DNA of 64,000 nucleotides from Paenibacillus timonensis (GTDB taxonomy: Bacteria; Bacillota; Bacilli; Paenibacillales; Paenibacillaceae), in contig NZ_WNZY01000011.1 in the NCBI RefSeq assembly GCF_009725205.1, forward strand, positions 62,001-126,000. The letters run 5' to 3'. Under the pieces are notes generated by a model. It was given only the letters and a program-made list of their open reading frames with translations. It ran no database searches and was not told where the DNA came from. Made by a program: the position numbers and the translations under genes. The stretch's first letter is position 1. The number at the start of each line of letters is the position of its first letter. Shown here piece by piece: positions 46,384 through 54,764 of this stretch.

Positions 46384-46409
46384 AAGCTCAGGGAACTGAG
46401 CTTTTTTTT
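46384..46409 (+). terminator. Terminator after the response regulator gene
   Basis: AAGCTCAG-ggaa-CTGAGCTT is followed by a run of T, separating the two-component genes from the ABC operon. Confidence 0.9.
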
Positions 46410-46498
46410 AAAAGAAGATGTCGGTTTATTGAAAGAGAAGCCCCGTTCAAAACGATAAACTGATAACGAAACCACATGAATGGGGGAAGTAAGAAGTG

Positions 46499-48046
46499 AT
46501 GAAGAGAAAACAGAGAATGGTCCTGTTGTTGTTGTCCGCCATGCTGTGCAGCTCGATCCTGGCAGCGTGCGGCAAGGATTCGAATGAGACGAAGACGACT
46601 CCAGGCGACGGTAACGATGCCAAAGTGGAGAAGATTGTGTTCGCCATGCCTTCTTTTAACCGAATCTCCGATAATCTGGGACGGATCACGGATGCGATCA
46701 ATGAAATCACGATACCGAAGATCGGCGTTGAGGTGGACTACAAAGTATACGGTCCGGTCGATTATGCACAAAAAGTCAATTTGGCGCTGCAGAGCGGAGA
46801 GCAGATGGATTTGTTTACGACGCTGGGGCAATTCACCAGCTACGTGTCCAAAAACCAGGTCTATCCGTTGGAGGAATTGCTCCCCGAGTATGGCAAAGAA
46901 CTCACCGCCATTCTGGATAAGGACTTCGGCCCTGACATGTTGAAAGCGACAACCCTAAATGGACATATCTACGGCATCCCGGTGAATAAGGGCATGTCGA
47001 TCCCAACGAACTTCGTTTACAATGCGGACATGCTGAACGAAGCCGGATTCACGGCTGACGATATCCGCTCGGTTCAAGATTTGCCGGCGATCTTCGAAGC
47101 GGTCAAGCAAAAAAATCCGGATGCCGTTCCGTTTGGTCCGATTAACGTGAACCCAAGTGATACCTCGCTTCTCCTGTTGTTAAAAGGCTCGCATCAAGTA
47201 GACTTCTTGTCGGACACCACCGGTATCGGGGTTGTCGTTGGCGATGAGGGCAAAGTGGTCAACTTCTATGAGACCGAATTGTTCAAAGAAGGCGCCATGA
47301 TGATGAGGGACTGGTTCAATAAAGGGTATCTGGAGAAGGATGCGGCTACAACATCAATCACCGCTTCCGATCTAATCACATCCGGACGAGGCTTCTCCTT
47401 TATGGGAGGATACAGCGGTTTGGAAGCAGCCAAAGCTTTAAGTGCTCAAACGGGAAAAAATCTGGAGATGAAACGGATCGCTCCTTATTATTTTGAAACC
47501 GGGGCCGTGAATATGGTTAGCTGGATGTTGTCGAGCACGACAAAGGCTCCGGAAGCAGCGGTGAAGTTCCTGAACCTGCTGTACACCGATGAAGCGCTGA
47601 TCAATACGATTCTTTACGGGATTGAAGGCGAAGATTACGTGAAAGTGGATGAGCACCACGTGAAATATCCGGATGGCAGGGATGCCAACACGGTTGGTTA
47701 CACCGCCATGCTCAGCACCGGCATCGTTGGCTCCGAATCGCTGCAATATCAATTGGAAGGCGTCAACTGGTCTGACGTTGAGCTTAAGCTGCAAGAGAAC
47801 AAAGAAACTCAGAAATCTCCGTATTTCGGCTTTATCTTTGATCCCAGCGGAGTGAAAACCCAGATGAGCGCCGTCACGAATGTCGTGAATCAATACTTGC
47901 CAGGACTCATGTGCGGTGTGCTGGATCCGGAAACGACGATTCCGAAGTTTGTTGATGCTTTGAACAACGCGGGTGCCGAGGATATTATCCGCAGTAAGCA
48001 AGAGCAGCTGGATCAATGGATTGCCGCGCAAAATAGCGGGAAGTAG
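46499..48046 (+). CDS. ABC transporter substrate-binding lipoprotein (LplA type)
   Basis: 515 residues from ATG 46499, behind GGGGGAAG. The lipobox ILAAC makes Cys24 the lipid-modified residue. The long binding domain is typical of LplA-like proteins that take oligosaccharides or glycan fragments in Paenibacillus. It pairs with the LplB- and LplC-type permeases encoded next. The substrate cannot be read from the sequence; no glycosidase is in this operon. Confidence 0.92.
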   Translation: MKRKQRMVLLLLSAMLCSSILAACGKDSNETKTTPGDGNDAKVEKIVFAMPSFNRISDNLGRITDAINEITIPKIGVEVDYKVYGPVDYAQKVNLALQSGEQMDLFTTLGQFTSYVSKNQVYPLEELLPEYGKELTAILDKDFGPDMLKATTLNGHIYGIPVNKGMSIPTNFVYNADMLNEAGFTADDIRSVQDLPAIFEAVKQKNPDAVPFGPINVNPSDTSLLLLLKGSHQVDFLSDTTGIGVVVGDEGKVVNFYETELFKEGAMMMRDWFNKGYLEKDAATTSITASDLITSGRGFSFMGGYSGLEAAKALSAQTGKNLEMKRIAPYYFETGAVNMVSWMLSSTTKAPEAAVKFLNLLYTDEALINTILYGIEGEDYVKVDEHHVKYPDGRDANTVGYTAMLSTGIVGSESLQYQLEGVNWSDVELKLQENKETQKSPYFGFIFDPSGVKTQMSAVTNVVNQYLPGLMCGVLDPETTIPKFVDALNNAGAEDIIRSKQEQLDQWIAAQNSGK

Positions 48047-48071
48047 AACGGGAATGTAGGAGAGAACCGCT

Positions 48072-48998
48072 ATGACAAACAAGACGATGAGATCAAGAGG
48101 GCTAAAGAAAAATCTCCCGCTGCTGCTGTTAGCCGTGCCAGGCCTGCTGTATTTTATCCTAAACAGTTATATTCCGATGGCCGGCGTGTTTATTGCCTTT
48201 AAGAACATCGATTATGCCAAAGGCATCTTTCGGAGCGATTGGATCGGGTTCGATAATTTCCGATTCCTGTTTCAAACGTCCGACGCCTGGATCATGACGA
48301 GAAATACGCTGTTGTACAACGTTGCTTTTATCGTGTTTGGAACCATTTTTTCGATCCTCATCGCGATCTTTATGTCGGAGCTGATCGGCAAGGCTTACTC
48401 CAAGCTGTTTCAATCCGGGCTGGTGCTGCCGAATTTGATTTCGATGGTTGTATTGTCTTATCTGGTCTTTGCGTTCTTGAACGCGGACAGCGGATTTATT
48501 AACCATTCGATCCTTCGACCGTTGGGCCTGCAGGAAATCAATTGGTACTCCGAACCGAAGTACTGGCCGTATCTGCTCGTCATTATTCAGATGTGGAAGA
48601 CGGCCGGATATGGTTCCATCGTGTATATTGCGTTCATCGCCGGAATTGACAAGAGTATCTATGAGGCTGCAAAAATCGATGGTGCGGGCAAATTGAAGCA
48701 GATTTGGACGATAACGCTGCCTCTTCTGAAGCCTACCGTCGTGATTCTGACCTTGATGTCAGTTGGTCGGATCTTTAATTCGGATTTCGGCCTTTTCTAT
48801 CAGGTCCCGATGAACGCAGGCGCTTTATACAGCACGACGCAAACGATCGATACGTATGTGTACCGGGCACTTATGCAGGTGAATGATATCGGGATGTCGG
48901 CGGCAGCCGGCTTGTACCAGTCGCTTGTCGGGTTCGGGCTGGTGATGCTGGCGAATGCGATCGTCAAAAAGCTCGACGCGGATAACGCGTTGTTTTAG
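48072..48998 (+). CDS. ABC transporter permease (LplB type)
   Basis: 308 residues with a basic N-terminus and six membrane helices. The EAA loop YEAAKIDGAGKLKQIWTITL lies near residue 198. It belongs to the LplB branch of CUT1 permeases that accompany long LplA-type binding proteins. TAGGAGAG precedes the ATG. The next permease follows after 11 bases, and an external ATPase (MsmX type) is presumably shared. Confidence 0.94.
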   Translation: MTNKTMRSRGLKKNLPLLLLAVPGLLYFILNSYIPMAGVFIAFKNIDYAKGIFRSDWIGFDNFRFLFQTSDAWIMTRNTLLYNVAFIVFGTIFSILIAIFMSELIGKAYSKLFQSGLVLPNLISMVVLSYLVFAFLNADSGFINHSILRPLGLQEINWYSEPKYWPYLLVIIQMWKTAGYGSIVYIAFIAGIDKSIYEAAKIDGAGKLKQIWTITLPLLKPTVVILTLMSVGRIFNSDFGLFYQVPMNAGALYSTTQTIDTYVYRALMQVNDIGMSAAAGLYQSLVGFGLVMLANAIVKKLDADNALF

Positions 48999-49009
48999 GA
49001 GGAAAGACC

Positions 49010-49903
49010 ATGATTCAAACGAAAGGCGAACGAATTTTCGTCTTGTTCTCCGCAGTCGCGATGGTGCTGCTAACGTTATTTGCCTTTGTCCCGTTCATCC
49101 TGATTCTGGTTGCCTCGTTTACGGATGAATCGATGTTGATCCGGGACGGATACAGCTTCTTTCCGGCAAAATTGAGTTTGGATGCTTACGCCTATATGGT
49201 TTCTTCGGCTTCGACCTTCCTTCGTTCGTATGGCGTGTCCTTCTTGGTGACGATTCTAGGGACGGCTGCCGGACTTCTAATTTCGAGTATGCTGGCTTAT
49301 CCGATGTCCAGGAAAGATTTCAAATATCATAACGCGCTGGCGTTTATCGTGTTCTTTACGATGCTGTTTAGCGGCGGGATCGTTCCGTCCTATATCATGT
49401 GGACCAAATACTTGCATATCAAAGATACGCTGGCCGCCTTGATCGTACCCAATCTGTTGACCAACGGGTTTTACGTGCTGCTGATCCGAAATTACTATAA
49501 AAACAATATTCCCGCCGAGCTGATCGAAGCCGCTCAAATCGACGGGGCGTCGGAGCTGCGGACGTTCTTCCGGATTATGTTACCGTTGTCCGTTCCGGTG
49601 ATGGCCACCGTCGGACTGTTCATGGGGCTGGCTTATTGGAACGACTGGATTAATGCGTTGTATTTTATCACGAAACCGCAATACTACGGCATTCAGAACA
49701 TGTTGATTCGCTTGATGAACAACATTCAGTTTCTAAAATCGGGGCAGGCGGGCAGCGTGATTGGCGCGGGGACAGTCGAGCTTCCAAGCACGGCCATCCG
49801 CATGGCCATGGCGGTCATCGGCATCCTGCCGATCGTCATCGTGCTGCCGTTCCTGCAGAAGTATTTGACTAAGGGAGTCGTCATCGGCGCCGTTAAAGGG
49901 TGA
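49010..49903 (+). CDS. ABC transporter permease (LplC/YtcP type)
   Basis: 297 residues, six membrane helices, with the EAA loop IEAAQIDGASELRTFFRIM near residue 170. It is the second permease of the YesMN-linked importer, in the LplC/YtcP branch. TTAGGAGGAA precedes the ATG. Its end lies 20 bases before the Nif3-like gene, which is therefore probably part of the same transcript. Confidence 0.94.
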   Translation: MIQTKGERIFVLFSAVAMVLLTLFAFVPFILILVASFTDESMLIRDGYSFFPAKLSLDAYAYMVSSASTFLRSYGVSFLVTILGTAAGLLISSMLAYPMSRKDFKYHNALAFIVFFTMLFSGGIVPSYIMWTKYLHIKDTLAALIVPNLLTNGFYVLLIRNYYKNNIPAELIEAAQIDGASELRTFFRIMLPLSVPVMATVGLFMGLAYWNDWINALYFITKPQYYGIQNMLIRLMNNIQFLKSGQAGSVIGAGTVELPSTAIRMAMAVIGILPIVIVLPFLQKYLTKGVVIGAVKG

Positions 49904-49923
49904 AGCAGAAAGGAGTGATCTGT

Positions 49924-50730
49924 ATGAAAGTGCAAGAAGTCATCGATCTGATTCTGGAGGATTCCTGCGGCGAGACACGAGTCGAAAATACGTGCGATCG
50001 ATTGGCATCGGGCGATCCGAACCAGGAAGTGACGGGGATCGTCACGAGTTTTATGGCTACCGTTGATGTGGTGAAAGAGGCAATCGCGGTTGGGGCGAAT
50101 CTGATTATTACCCATGAACCAACTTACTTCACAGGAAATGATGAGCTGGAGTGGCTGCAGCAAGATCCGATTTATCTGGCTAAAAAGAAGCTGATTGACG
50201 ACCATGGCATCGCGATTTGGCGATACCATGATCATATGCATATGGCGGGAACGGATCGCATCTATGACGGGTTGATCCGTCAGCTTGGTTGGAGCGATCG
50301 CCTGGCGGAGGAGAACAAGCCGTGGGTGTATGTCATCGAGCCGACAACCGTTGGGGAGCTGGCGGAGGTTCTAAAGGAGAAGCTGTCGATGAATGTGCTT
50401 CAAATGGTAGGCCGGCCGGATATGGTCTGCTCTCGCATTGGCGTGTTGGTCGGCGGTGGGAGCTTGGGACTCGGAAGAGAGCAAATGCCGATGGAACTGA
50501 TGCGGGACCAAAATCTGGACGTCATGATCTGCGGCGAGATTCTGGAATGGACGTTATGCGCATATGTGAACGATGCCGTGATGCTCGGGATGAACAAGGC
50601 AATGCTGGTCGTCGGGCATGAACGCAGTGAGGAATGGGGCATGAAGCATATGGCAGATTGGCTGCAACCGCTGGTGGGCGGTACCCCGGTCTCTTTCGTG
50701 GACGCCAAGGAACCTTTCCAATATCTTTAA
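49924..50730 (+). CDS. Nif3/DUF34-like dinuclear metal protein
   Basis: 268 residues from ATG 49924 behind AAAGGAGTGA. The metal-binding histidines of the Nif3/DUF34 family appear in LIITHEPTYF, RYHDHMHMAG and VVGHERSEEWGMKHM. Proteins of this fold bind two metals and form hexamers; some are GTP cyclohydrolase-like, but the role is generally unknown. Being last in a glycan-uptake operon is unusual for the housekeeping Nif3 and suggests a specialised hydrolase, which is inference. Confidence 0.82.
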   Translation: MKVQEVIDLILEDSCGETRVENTCDRLASGDPNQEVTGIVTSFMATVDVVKEAIAVGANLIITHEPTYFTGNDELEWLQQDPIYLAKKKLIDDHGIAIWRYHDHMHMAGTDRIYDGLIRQLGWSDRLAEENKPWVYVIEPTTVGELAEVLKEKLSMNVLQMVGRPDMVCSRIGVLVGGGSLGLGREQMPMELMRDQNLDVMICGEILEWTLCAYVNDAVMLGMNKAMLVVGHERSEEWGMKHMADWLQPLVGGTPVSFVDAKEPFQYL

Positions 50731-50757
50731 ATGAATGAAGGCACCCGGAACCTATGC

Positions 50758-50763
50758 TATAAT
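50758..50763 (+). promoter_or_regulatory. Extended -10 element for the CueP-like gene
   Basis: TATAAT preceded by TG one base away forms an extended -10, 54 bases before the start codon. The -35 is weak, as is usual with extended -10 promoters. Confidence 0.55.
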
Positions 50764-50816
50764 CGGGTTGTTCGATTGTATCGAAGAAACCAAGCTAGTG
50801 CGAAAGGGTGCCAGGC

Positions 50817-51365
50817 ATGAAACGGAAAACCATCTTGACGGCAATCGGAGTCATTGCGGTTGCCGCGCTGGGAAGTTATTTTCTGATCACAGGACAAGCC
50901 GATAAGCAAAAAGAATCGAATGCTATAGACGCTCAGAGCATCAAGCAGATGGTCCAGGACTACAGCGTTGGAAAATTAAGCGCCAAGTCCGCATCGATTA
51001 CTTCGAGCCAACTGATCGTGGACGGCGATACGGCGGATTCGAAGACATATGATCTGCCGAAGGACGAATTTTTCGTCTCGATTGCGCCTTACGTGAACCA
51101 AACGCATCCTTGCGAGATCCACAGCTTGACCGGATGCCGCGGCGAAATGAGCGAGCAGGAGTTCCAAGTGAATGTCACCGATGCGAACGGAAATACCGTA
51201 TTGGACCAAAAAATGACGTCCCAGGCTAACGGATTTATCGACTTGTGGTTGCCGCGCGAGCAAACTTATCTTGTTCAGGTTAGCTATGACGGGAAGACGG
51301 CCGAGTCGGAAATCTCCACGTTTGATGGGGATCAAACCTGTATCACGACGTTGCAACTCAGCTAA
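50817..51365 (+). CDS. cueP: CueP family copper-binding protein
   Basis: 182 residues from ATG 50817 behind AAAGGGTG. An N-terminal signal anchor (about residues 5-25) precedes the CueP domain. The family core is clear: FFVSIAPYVNQTHPC, HSLTGCRGE, QANGFIDLWLPRE and ESEISTFDGDQTCITT. Cysteines 99, 107 and 175 are the conserved copper ligands known from Salmonella CueP, a periplasmic copper store. In a Gram-positive it would sit outside the membrane, tethered or released. It is a single gene, with no copper regulator nearby. Confidence 0.9.
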   Translation: MKRKTILTAIGVIAVAALGSYFLITGQADKQKESNAIDAQSIKQMVQDYSVGKLSAKSASITSSQLIVDGDTADSKTYDLPKDEFFVSIAPYVNQTHPCEIHSLTGCRGEMSEQEFQVNVTDANGNTVLDQKMTSQANGFIDLWLPREQTYLVQVSYDGKTAESEISTFDGDQTCITTLQLS

Positions 51366-51385
51366 TCTGAACCACCTCAAAAACG

Positions 51386-51413
51386 ACGGACCCTCATCAG
51401 AGGGTCCGTTTTT
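51386..51413. terminator. Terminator between cueP and the TauE gene
   Basis: ACGGACCCTC-atca-GAGGGTCCGT is followed by TTTT, with AAAA just to the left, so it can serve both convergent genes. Confidence 0.9.
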
Positions 51414-51434
51414 GGGGTCGGCAAAGACCGGCAG

Positions 51435-52205
51435 CTACAATAAGAGGATCGCGCCGCCCATCATAGGGGTGAGTACCATGAAGGTTTTTAGCCAGACAAC
51501 AGGCACACGTTTCGTGAACTTGGCTCCGACATAAGCGCCGGACATCGTTCCGATCACAACCGCGAGGAGTAAATGAACATCCAGGTAACCGATGGTGAAG
51601 TAGCCGGCCCCTCCGGCGAGGGCAATCGGCATGATCACCAGCATGGTTGTACCGGCGGCGTAACGCATCGACATTCCCAGGAGAAGCATAAGTCCCAGTT
51701 GGATAAAAGGCGTCGACCCGATGCCGAACAATCCCGATAAGGAGCCGGTAATCAAGCCGATGAGCGGCGCTAGCAACCAGAACCGAACGCCTTTGACTGT
51801 GACGAGTGTCGTATCGTCGGGCGCTTTCGGGCGCCGGGAAACGTATACCATTCGAAACCACAAGGCCAATCCGGAAGCAAACAGCATGCCGGAGGTCAGA
51901 TACCCCAGACGATCTCCGGGGATCAGAGATGACCAACCCGAGCTAATCCATGCCCCTGCCGCACCGGTCAAGCCGACGATCACCCCGGAACGCAACGCCA
52001 TATTTCCTTCGCGGTAATGACTGATCGAACCGGAGAAGGACGAGAAGAACATGGCGGCCAGCGCAGTACCTAGCGCCGTATGAATCGGGTAACCGAAAAC
52101 GACGGTAAGAATCGAGATGATAAATCCCGATCCGCCTGCCCCTACGAAGCCGAGGAGGAAGCCGAGCGCCACCATGACCAGGGCAACTTCAACGAGCGGG
52201 ATCAA
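51435..52205 (-). CDS. TauE/SafE family membrane transporter
   Basis: 256 residues from TTG 52205, where GGAGG lies five bases upstream and the start overlaps the esterase stop (TTGA); a TTG 12 bases earlier has no such site. It is a multi-pass membrane protein with the family's opening GFLLGFVGAGGSGFI and a second half-repeat around GLFGIGSTPFIQ. TauE/SafE proteins export sulfite, sulfoacetate or related organic anions; the substrate here is unknown. It is co-transcribed with the carboxylesterase, so an acid released from an ester could be exported. Confidence 0.85.
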   Translation of the reverse strand: MIPLVEVALVMVALGFLLGFVGAGGSGFIISILTVVFGYPIHTALGTALAAMFFSSFSGSISHYREGNMALRSGVIVGLTGAAGAWISSGWSSLIPGDRLGYLTSGMLFASGLALWFRMVYVSRRPKAPDDTTLVTVKGVRFWLLAPLIGLITGSLSGLFGIGSTPFIQLGLMLLLGMSMRYAAGTTMLVIMPIALAGGAGYFTIGYLDVHLLLAVVIGTMSGAYVGAKFTKRVPVVWLKTFMVLTPMMGGAILLL

Positions 52206-53686
52206 TCCATCCTCCAAACCTGGTGGGGGACAAGAGCCCCGACCGGGACCGGTAAGTCCCTACGCACGGAACTAGCCAGGTCCAGCACCATGGTAGCGTG
52301 CTCTTCTCCGTAGACAGGCCAAGCCGGTAAAAGCTCGGTGTTCGGATTTCCGCTCCGGATAAATGCGCTCCAGGCTGCCCTCATCCCTCGCGCAAGTTCT
52401 TTCATTTCAGGCGTCACAGCATAGGGGTCATCGATAGACGGCGTAGGCATGAAGCCGGAGTCGCCTGCGGCCAGTGCCGCTTGAATCAAGCTGCCTTCAT
52501 ATCCGTGGATCGCCCCCAGCCTGCCGCCGCATCGAAGCCGATACATCCAAACCGGTGCACCGGAGAAGGATACGGCCTCCGCGAACTGTATCGCCCCGAT
52601 GCCATACAAGTGCTCCGTTAAGGTTCGGGTCCAAGCAGCCTCAGGGGACATGGATTTGCTGTAATGCTGATAAGCGTTCCACACGGCGTCGGTATTTTTT
52701 TCGAAGAATCCTTCAAGTACCTCCAGATGCGGGGACTGAAGCCGCGGATCATTCTGAATAAAGATCGCTGCCTCCTCCTCGTTGAACCCGATCAAGAGCG
52801 GCGGCAGCCCTTGACTGTGCTTAAGGGTCGCCAGCGGATCCAGAGGGATGACAAGGCCGTCGGCCACGGGACCGAACATATGCAAGCCATGCGAGGTATC
52901 AAAGCCTACAGCCGATTGCGCTTCAATCAGCTTCTCTGCGGGAAGCTCGAGCAATCGGCGCGAGTTTGCCGGGGACAGTCCCAGCTTCTCCAGCAACCTC
53001 CGAGTTGTCACGTCCGCGGTCTGCGGATCCCGAACCGCTTGCGTTGCTCCGCTCTGCGCAATCGCACGGTGAAACAGGCCATGTGCTTTCGGCATGAGAT
53101 AAAGGGACGCCACGCATTTAGCCCCTGCTGAATTTCCGATGACGGTGACGCGTGAAGGGTCGCCGCCAAAGGCGGCGATATTGTGCTGAACCCACTGCAA
53201 AGCAGCGACAATATCGAGCATTCCATTATTGCCCGAAGTCGCGTATTCCTCACCTAGTAACTCTCTTAAATTCAAGAAACCTAACGCACCCAGCCGATAG
53301 TTGATCGACACATAGACGATGCCCTCTTCGGATGCGAATCTGAGACCGTCGCATTCTGCCCCGGTTCCCCCAACGAATCCCCCGCCGTGGACATAGACCA
53401 TGACGGGCTTAGGCCCATTGCTCAAGTCTTCCGGCGTCCATACGTTCAAGTTTAGGCAATCCTCGGACTGCGCCAGTTCCGACAGGATCCCCTCCTGAGC
53501 CGGATTCTGAGGTGCGGTAGCGCCGAATCGGTCGCATCGTTTAACGCCTTCCCACGGAAGCGGAGGGGTCGGCGGTTTAAATCTTCGCGATCCCCCCGCA
53601 CTTGAGGCATAGGGAATGCCTCGGAATACGTAAGCTCCCTCCATTTTCAAGCCCTCGACTTTGCCTGACAACGTCTGCACAATCAA
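52202..53686 (-). CDS. Type B carboxylesterase (p-nitrobenzyl esterase-like)
   Basis: 494 residues from TTG 53686 behind CAGGAGA; the frame is open 63 bases further up without a site. It has the type B carboxylesterase pattern: FRGIPYA near residue 21, oxyanion HGGGFVGG near 100, nucleophile Ser186 in GNSAGA (most relatives have GESAG), the acidic residue in GFNEEEAAIF and the histidine in AIHGYEG. It hydrolyses esters in the cytoplasm. Its promoter faces the lysR gene across a palindrome, so LysR probably controls it. Confidence 0.92.
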   Translation of the reverse strand: MIVQTLSGKVEGLKMEGAYVFRGIPYASSAGGSRRFKPPTPPLPWEGVKRCDRFGATAPQNPAQEGILSELAQSEDCLNLNVWTPEDLSNGPKPVMVYVHGGGFVGGTGAECDGLRFASEEGIVYVSINYRLGALGFLNLRELLGEEYATSGNNGMLDIVAALQWVQHNIAAFGGDPSRVTVIGNSAGAKCVASLYLMPKAHGLFHRAIAQSGATQAVRDPQTADVTTRRLLEKLGLSPANSRRLLELPAEKLIEAQSAVGFDTSHGLHMFGPVADGLVIPLDPLATLKHSQGLPPLLIGFNEEEAAIFIQNDPRLQSPHLEVLEGFFEKNTDAVWNAYQHYSKSMSPEAAWTRTLTEHLYGIGAIQFAEAVSFSGAPVWMYRLRCGGRLGAIHGYEGSLIQAALAAGDSGFMPTPSIDDPYAVTPEMKELARGMRAAWSAFIRSGNPNTELLPAWPVYGEEHATMVLDLASSVRRDLPVPVGALVPHQVWRMD

Positions 53687-53771
53687 GATGATCGTCTCCT
53701 GTTCTATCGATGTTGTGATTATTATATCTTGCTTGATTTCATGAACCATAATATATATTTGAATATAAAGA

Positions 53772-53791
53772 TCATAACCTATAGGTTATGA
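53772..53791. promoter_or_regulatory. Palindromic operator between esterase and lysR
   Basis: TCATAACCTATAGGTTATGA is a perfect 20-base palindrome in the 125-base gap between the esterase start and the divergent lysR start. Such sites bind LysR-type regulators and control both directions. Confidence 0.75.
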
Positions 53792-53811
53792 AATAAGGGG
53801 GGACATTCCGC

Positions 53812-54708
53812 GTGGAGTTGTTGCAACTGAAGTATTTTCAGACGGTGGCCCGCATGGAGCATATGACGAAAGCCGCCCACAGCTTGCATATTTCGCAACC
53901 GGCGCTCAGCAAGATGATTGCGGCGCTGGAAGCCGAGCTAGGGACCGAGCTGTTTCTGCGGGAGCGCAAGACGATCCGCCTGAACGAGAAAGGCAGGATG
54001 TTCCTCCAGCATGTGGATCTCGCGTTGGAAGCGCTGGAGGATGGCGAGCAGCGACTACGGGATACCAACGGATCCGCTTCTCCTATGGTCACGCTGGATG
54101 TTCGGGTATCCTCGCATTTGCTTCCGGGCATACTGGCCGCTTTTCGTACGGAATGTCCAAATGCCCAATTCAACTTGCTGCAGCATGCATCACCGCTGGA
54201 CCCTCGAACGAACTTCGATCTATGCCTCTCGGACGGGGCGGTGCCGCCCCCTGGGACGGAGGCCGTCTCCTTGCTCGAAGAGGATATTCTCGTTGCGGTT
54301 CCCGCCGATCATCCTCTCGCACACCGGGAACGAGTTCGCTTAAGTGAGTTAAGGGAGGATCGCTTCATTATGCTACCTTCCGGCAAGTCTTTGCGCGAAA
54401 CGACGGATGCCTTCTGCCGGTTGGCCGGGTTTACACCTCGGATTCGGTTCGAGAGCGATGATCCGGCTACTGTACGAGGATTGATTCGTGCGGGACAGGG
54501 CGTTGCGTTCCTGCCGGCGATCACTTGGAGCGGATCTACCGGGCCGGACGTCAGGCTGCTACGACTCGAAGAAAGCTGGTGCAAACGATCGATTTCCCTG
54601 TCCTGGCCAAAGGATCGGTACCTGAAGCAGATCGCGGTCCAGTTCCGCGATTTTACCATCCAGTATTTCGCGAGGTTGGCCGTATCAGGAAGGATGGATT
54701 ATGAATGA
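53812..54708 (+). CDS. LysR family transcriptional regulator
   Basis: 298 residues from GTG 53812 behind AAGGGGGG. The N-terminal winged helix-turn-helix reads QLKYFQTVARMEHMTKAAHS and QPALSKMIAALEAELG, and the C-terminal periplasmic-binding-like domain senses a small molecule. It is transcribed away from the carboxylesterase/TauE operon, the classic layout for a LysR regulator and its target. The effector is unknown, perhaps the acid or alcohol from the ester. Confidence 0.94.
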   Translation: MELLQLKYFQTVARMEHMTKAAHSLHISQPALSKMIAALEAELGTELFLRERKTIRLNEKGRMFLQHVDLALEALEDGEQRLRDTNGSASPMVTLDVRVSSHLLPGILAAFRTECPNAQFNLLQHASPLDPRTNFDLCLSDGAVPPPGTEAVSLLEEDILVAVPADHPLAHRERVRLSELREDRFIMLPSGKSLRETTDAFCRLAGFTPRIRFESDDPATVRGLIRAGQGVAFLPAITWSGSTGPDVRLLRLEESWCKRSISLSWPKDRYLKQIAVQFRDFTIQYFARLAVSGRMDYE

Positions 54709-54738
54709 GGGATGTCTACGCGACATCCCTTTTTTTTT
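54709..54738 (+). terminator. Terminator after lysR
   Basis: GGGATGTC-tacgc-GACATCCC is followed by eight or nine T, right at the end of the lysR gene. Confidence 0.92.
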
Positions 54739-54764
54739 GCGCTTTATTTTAGGGATACCGCTAA

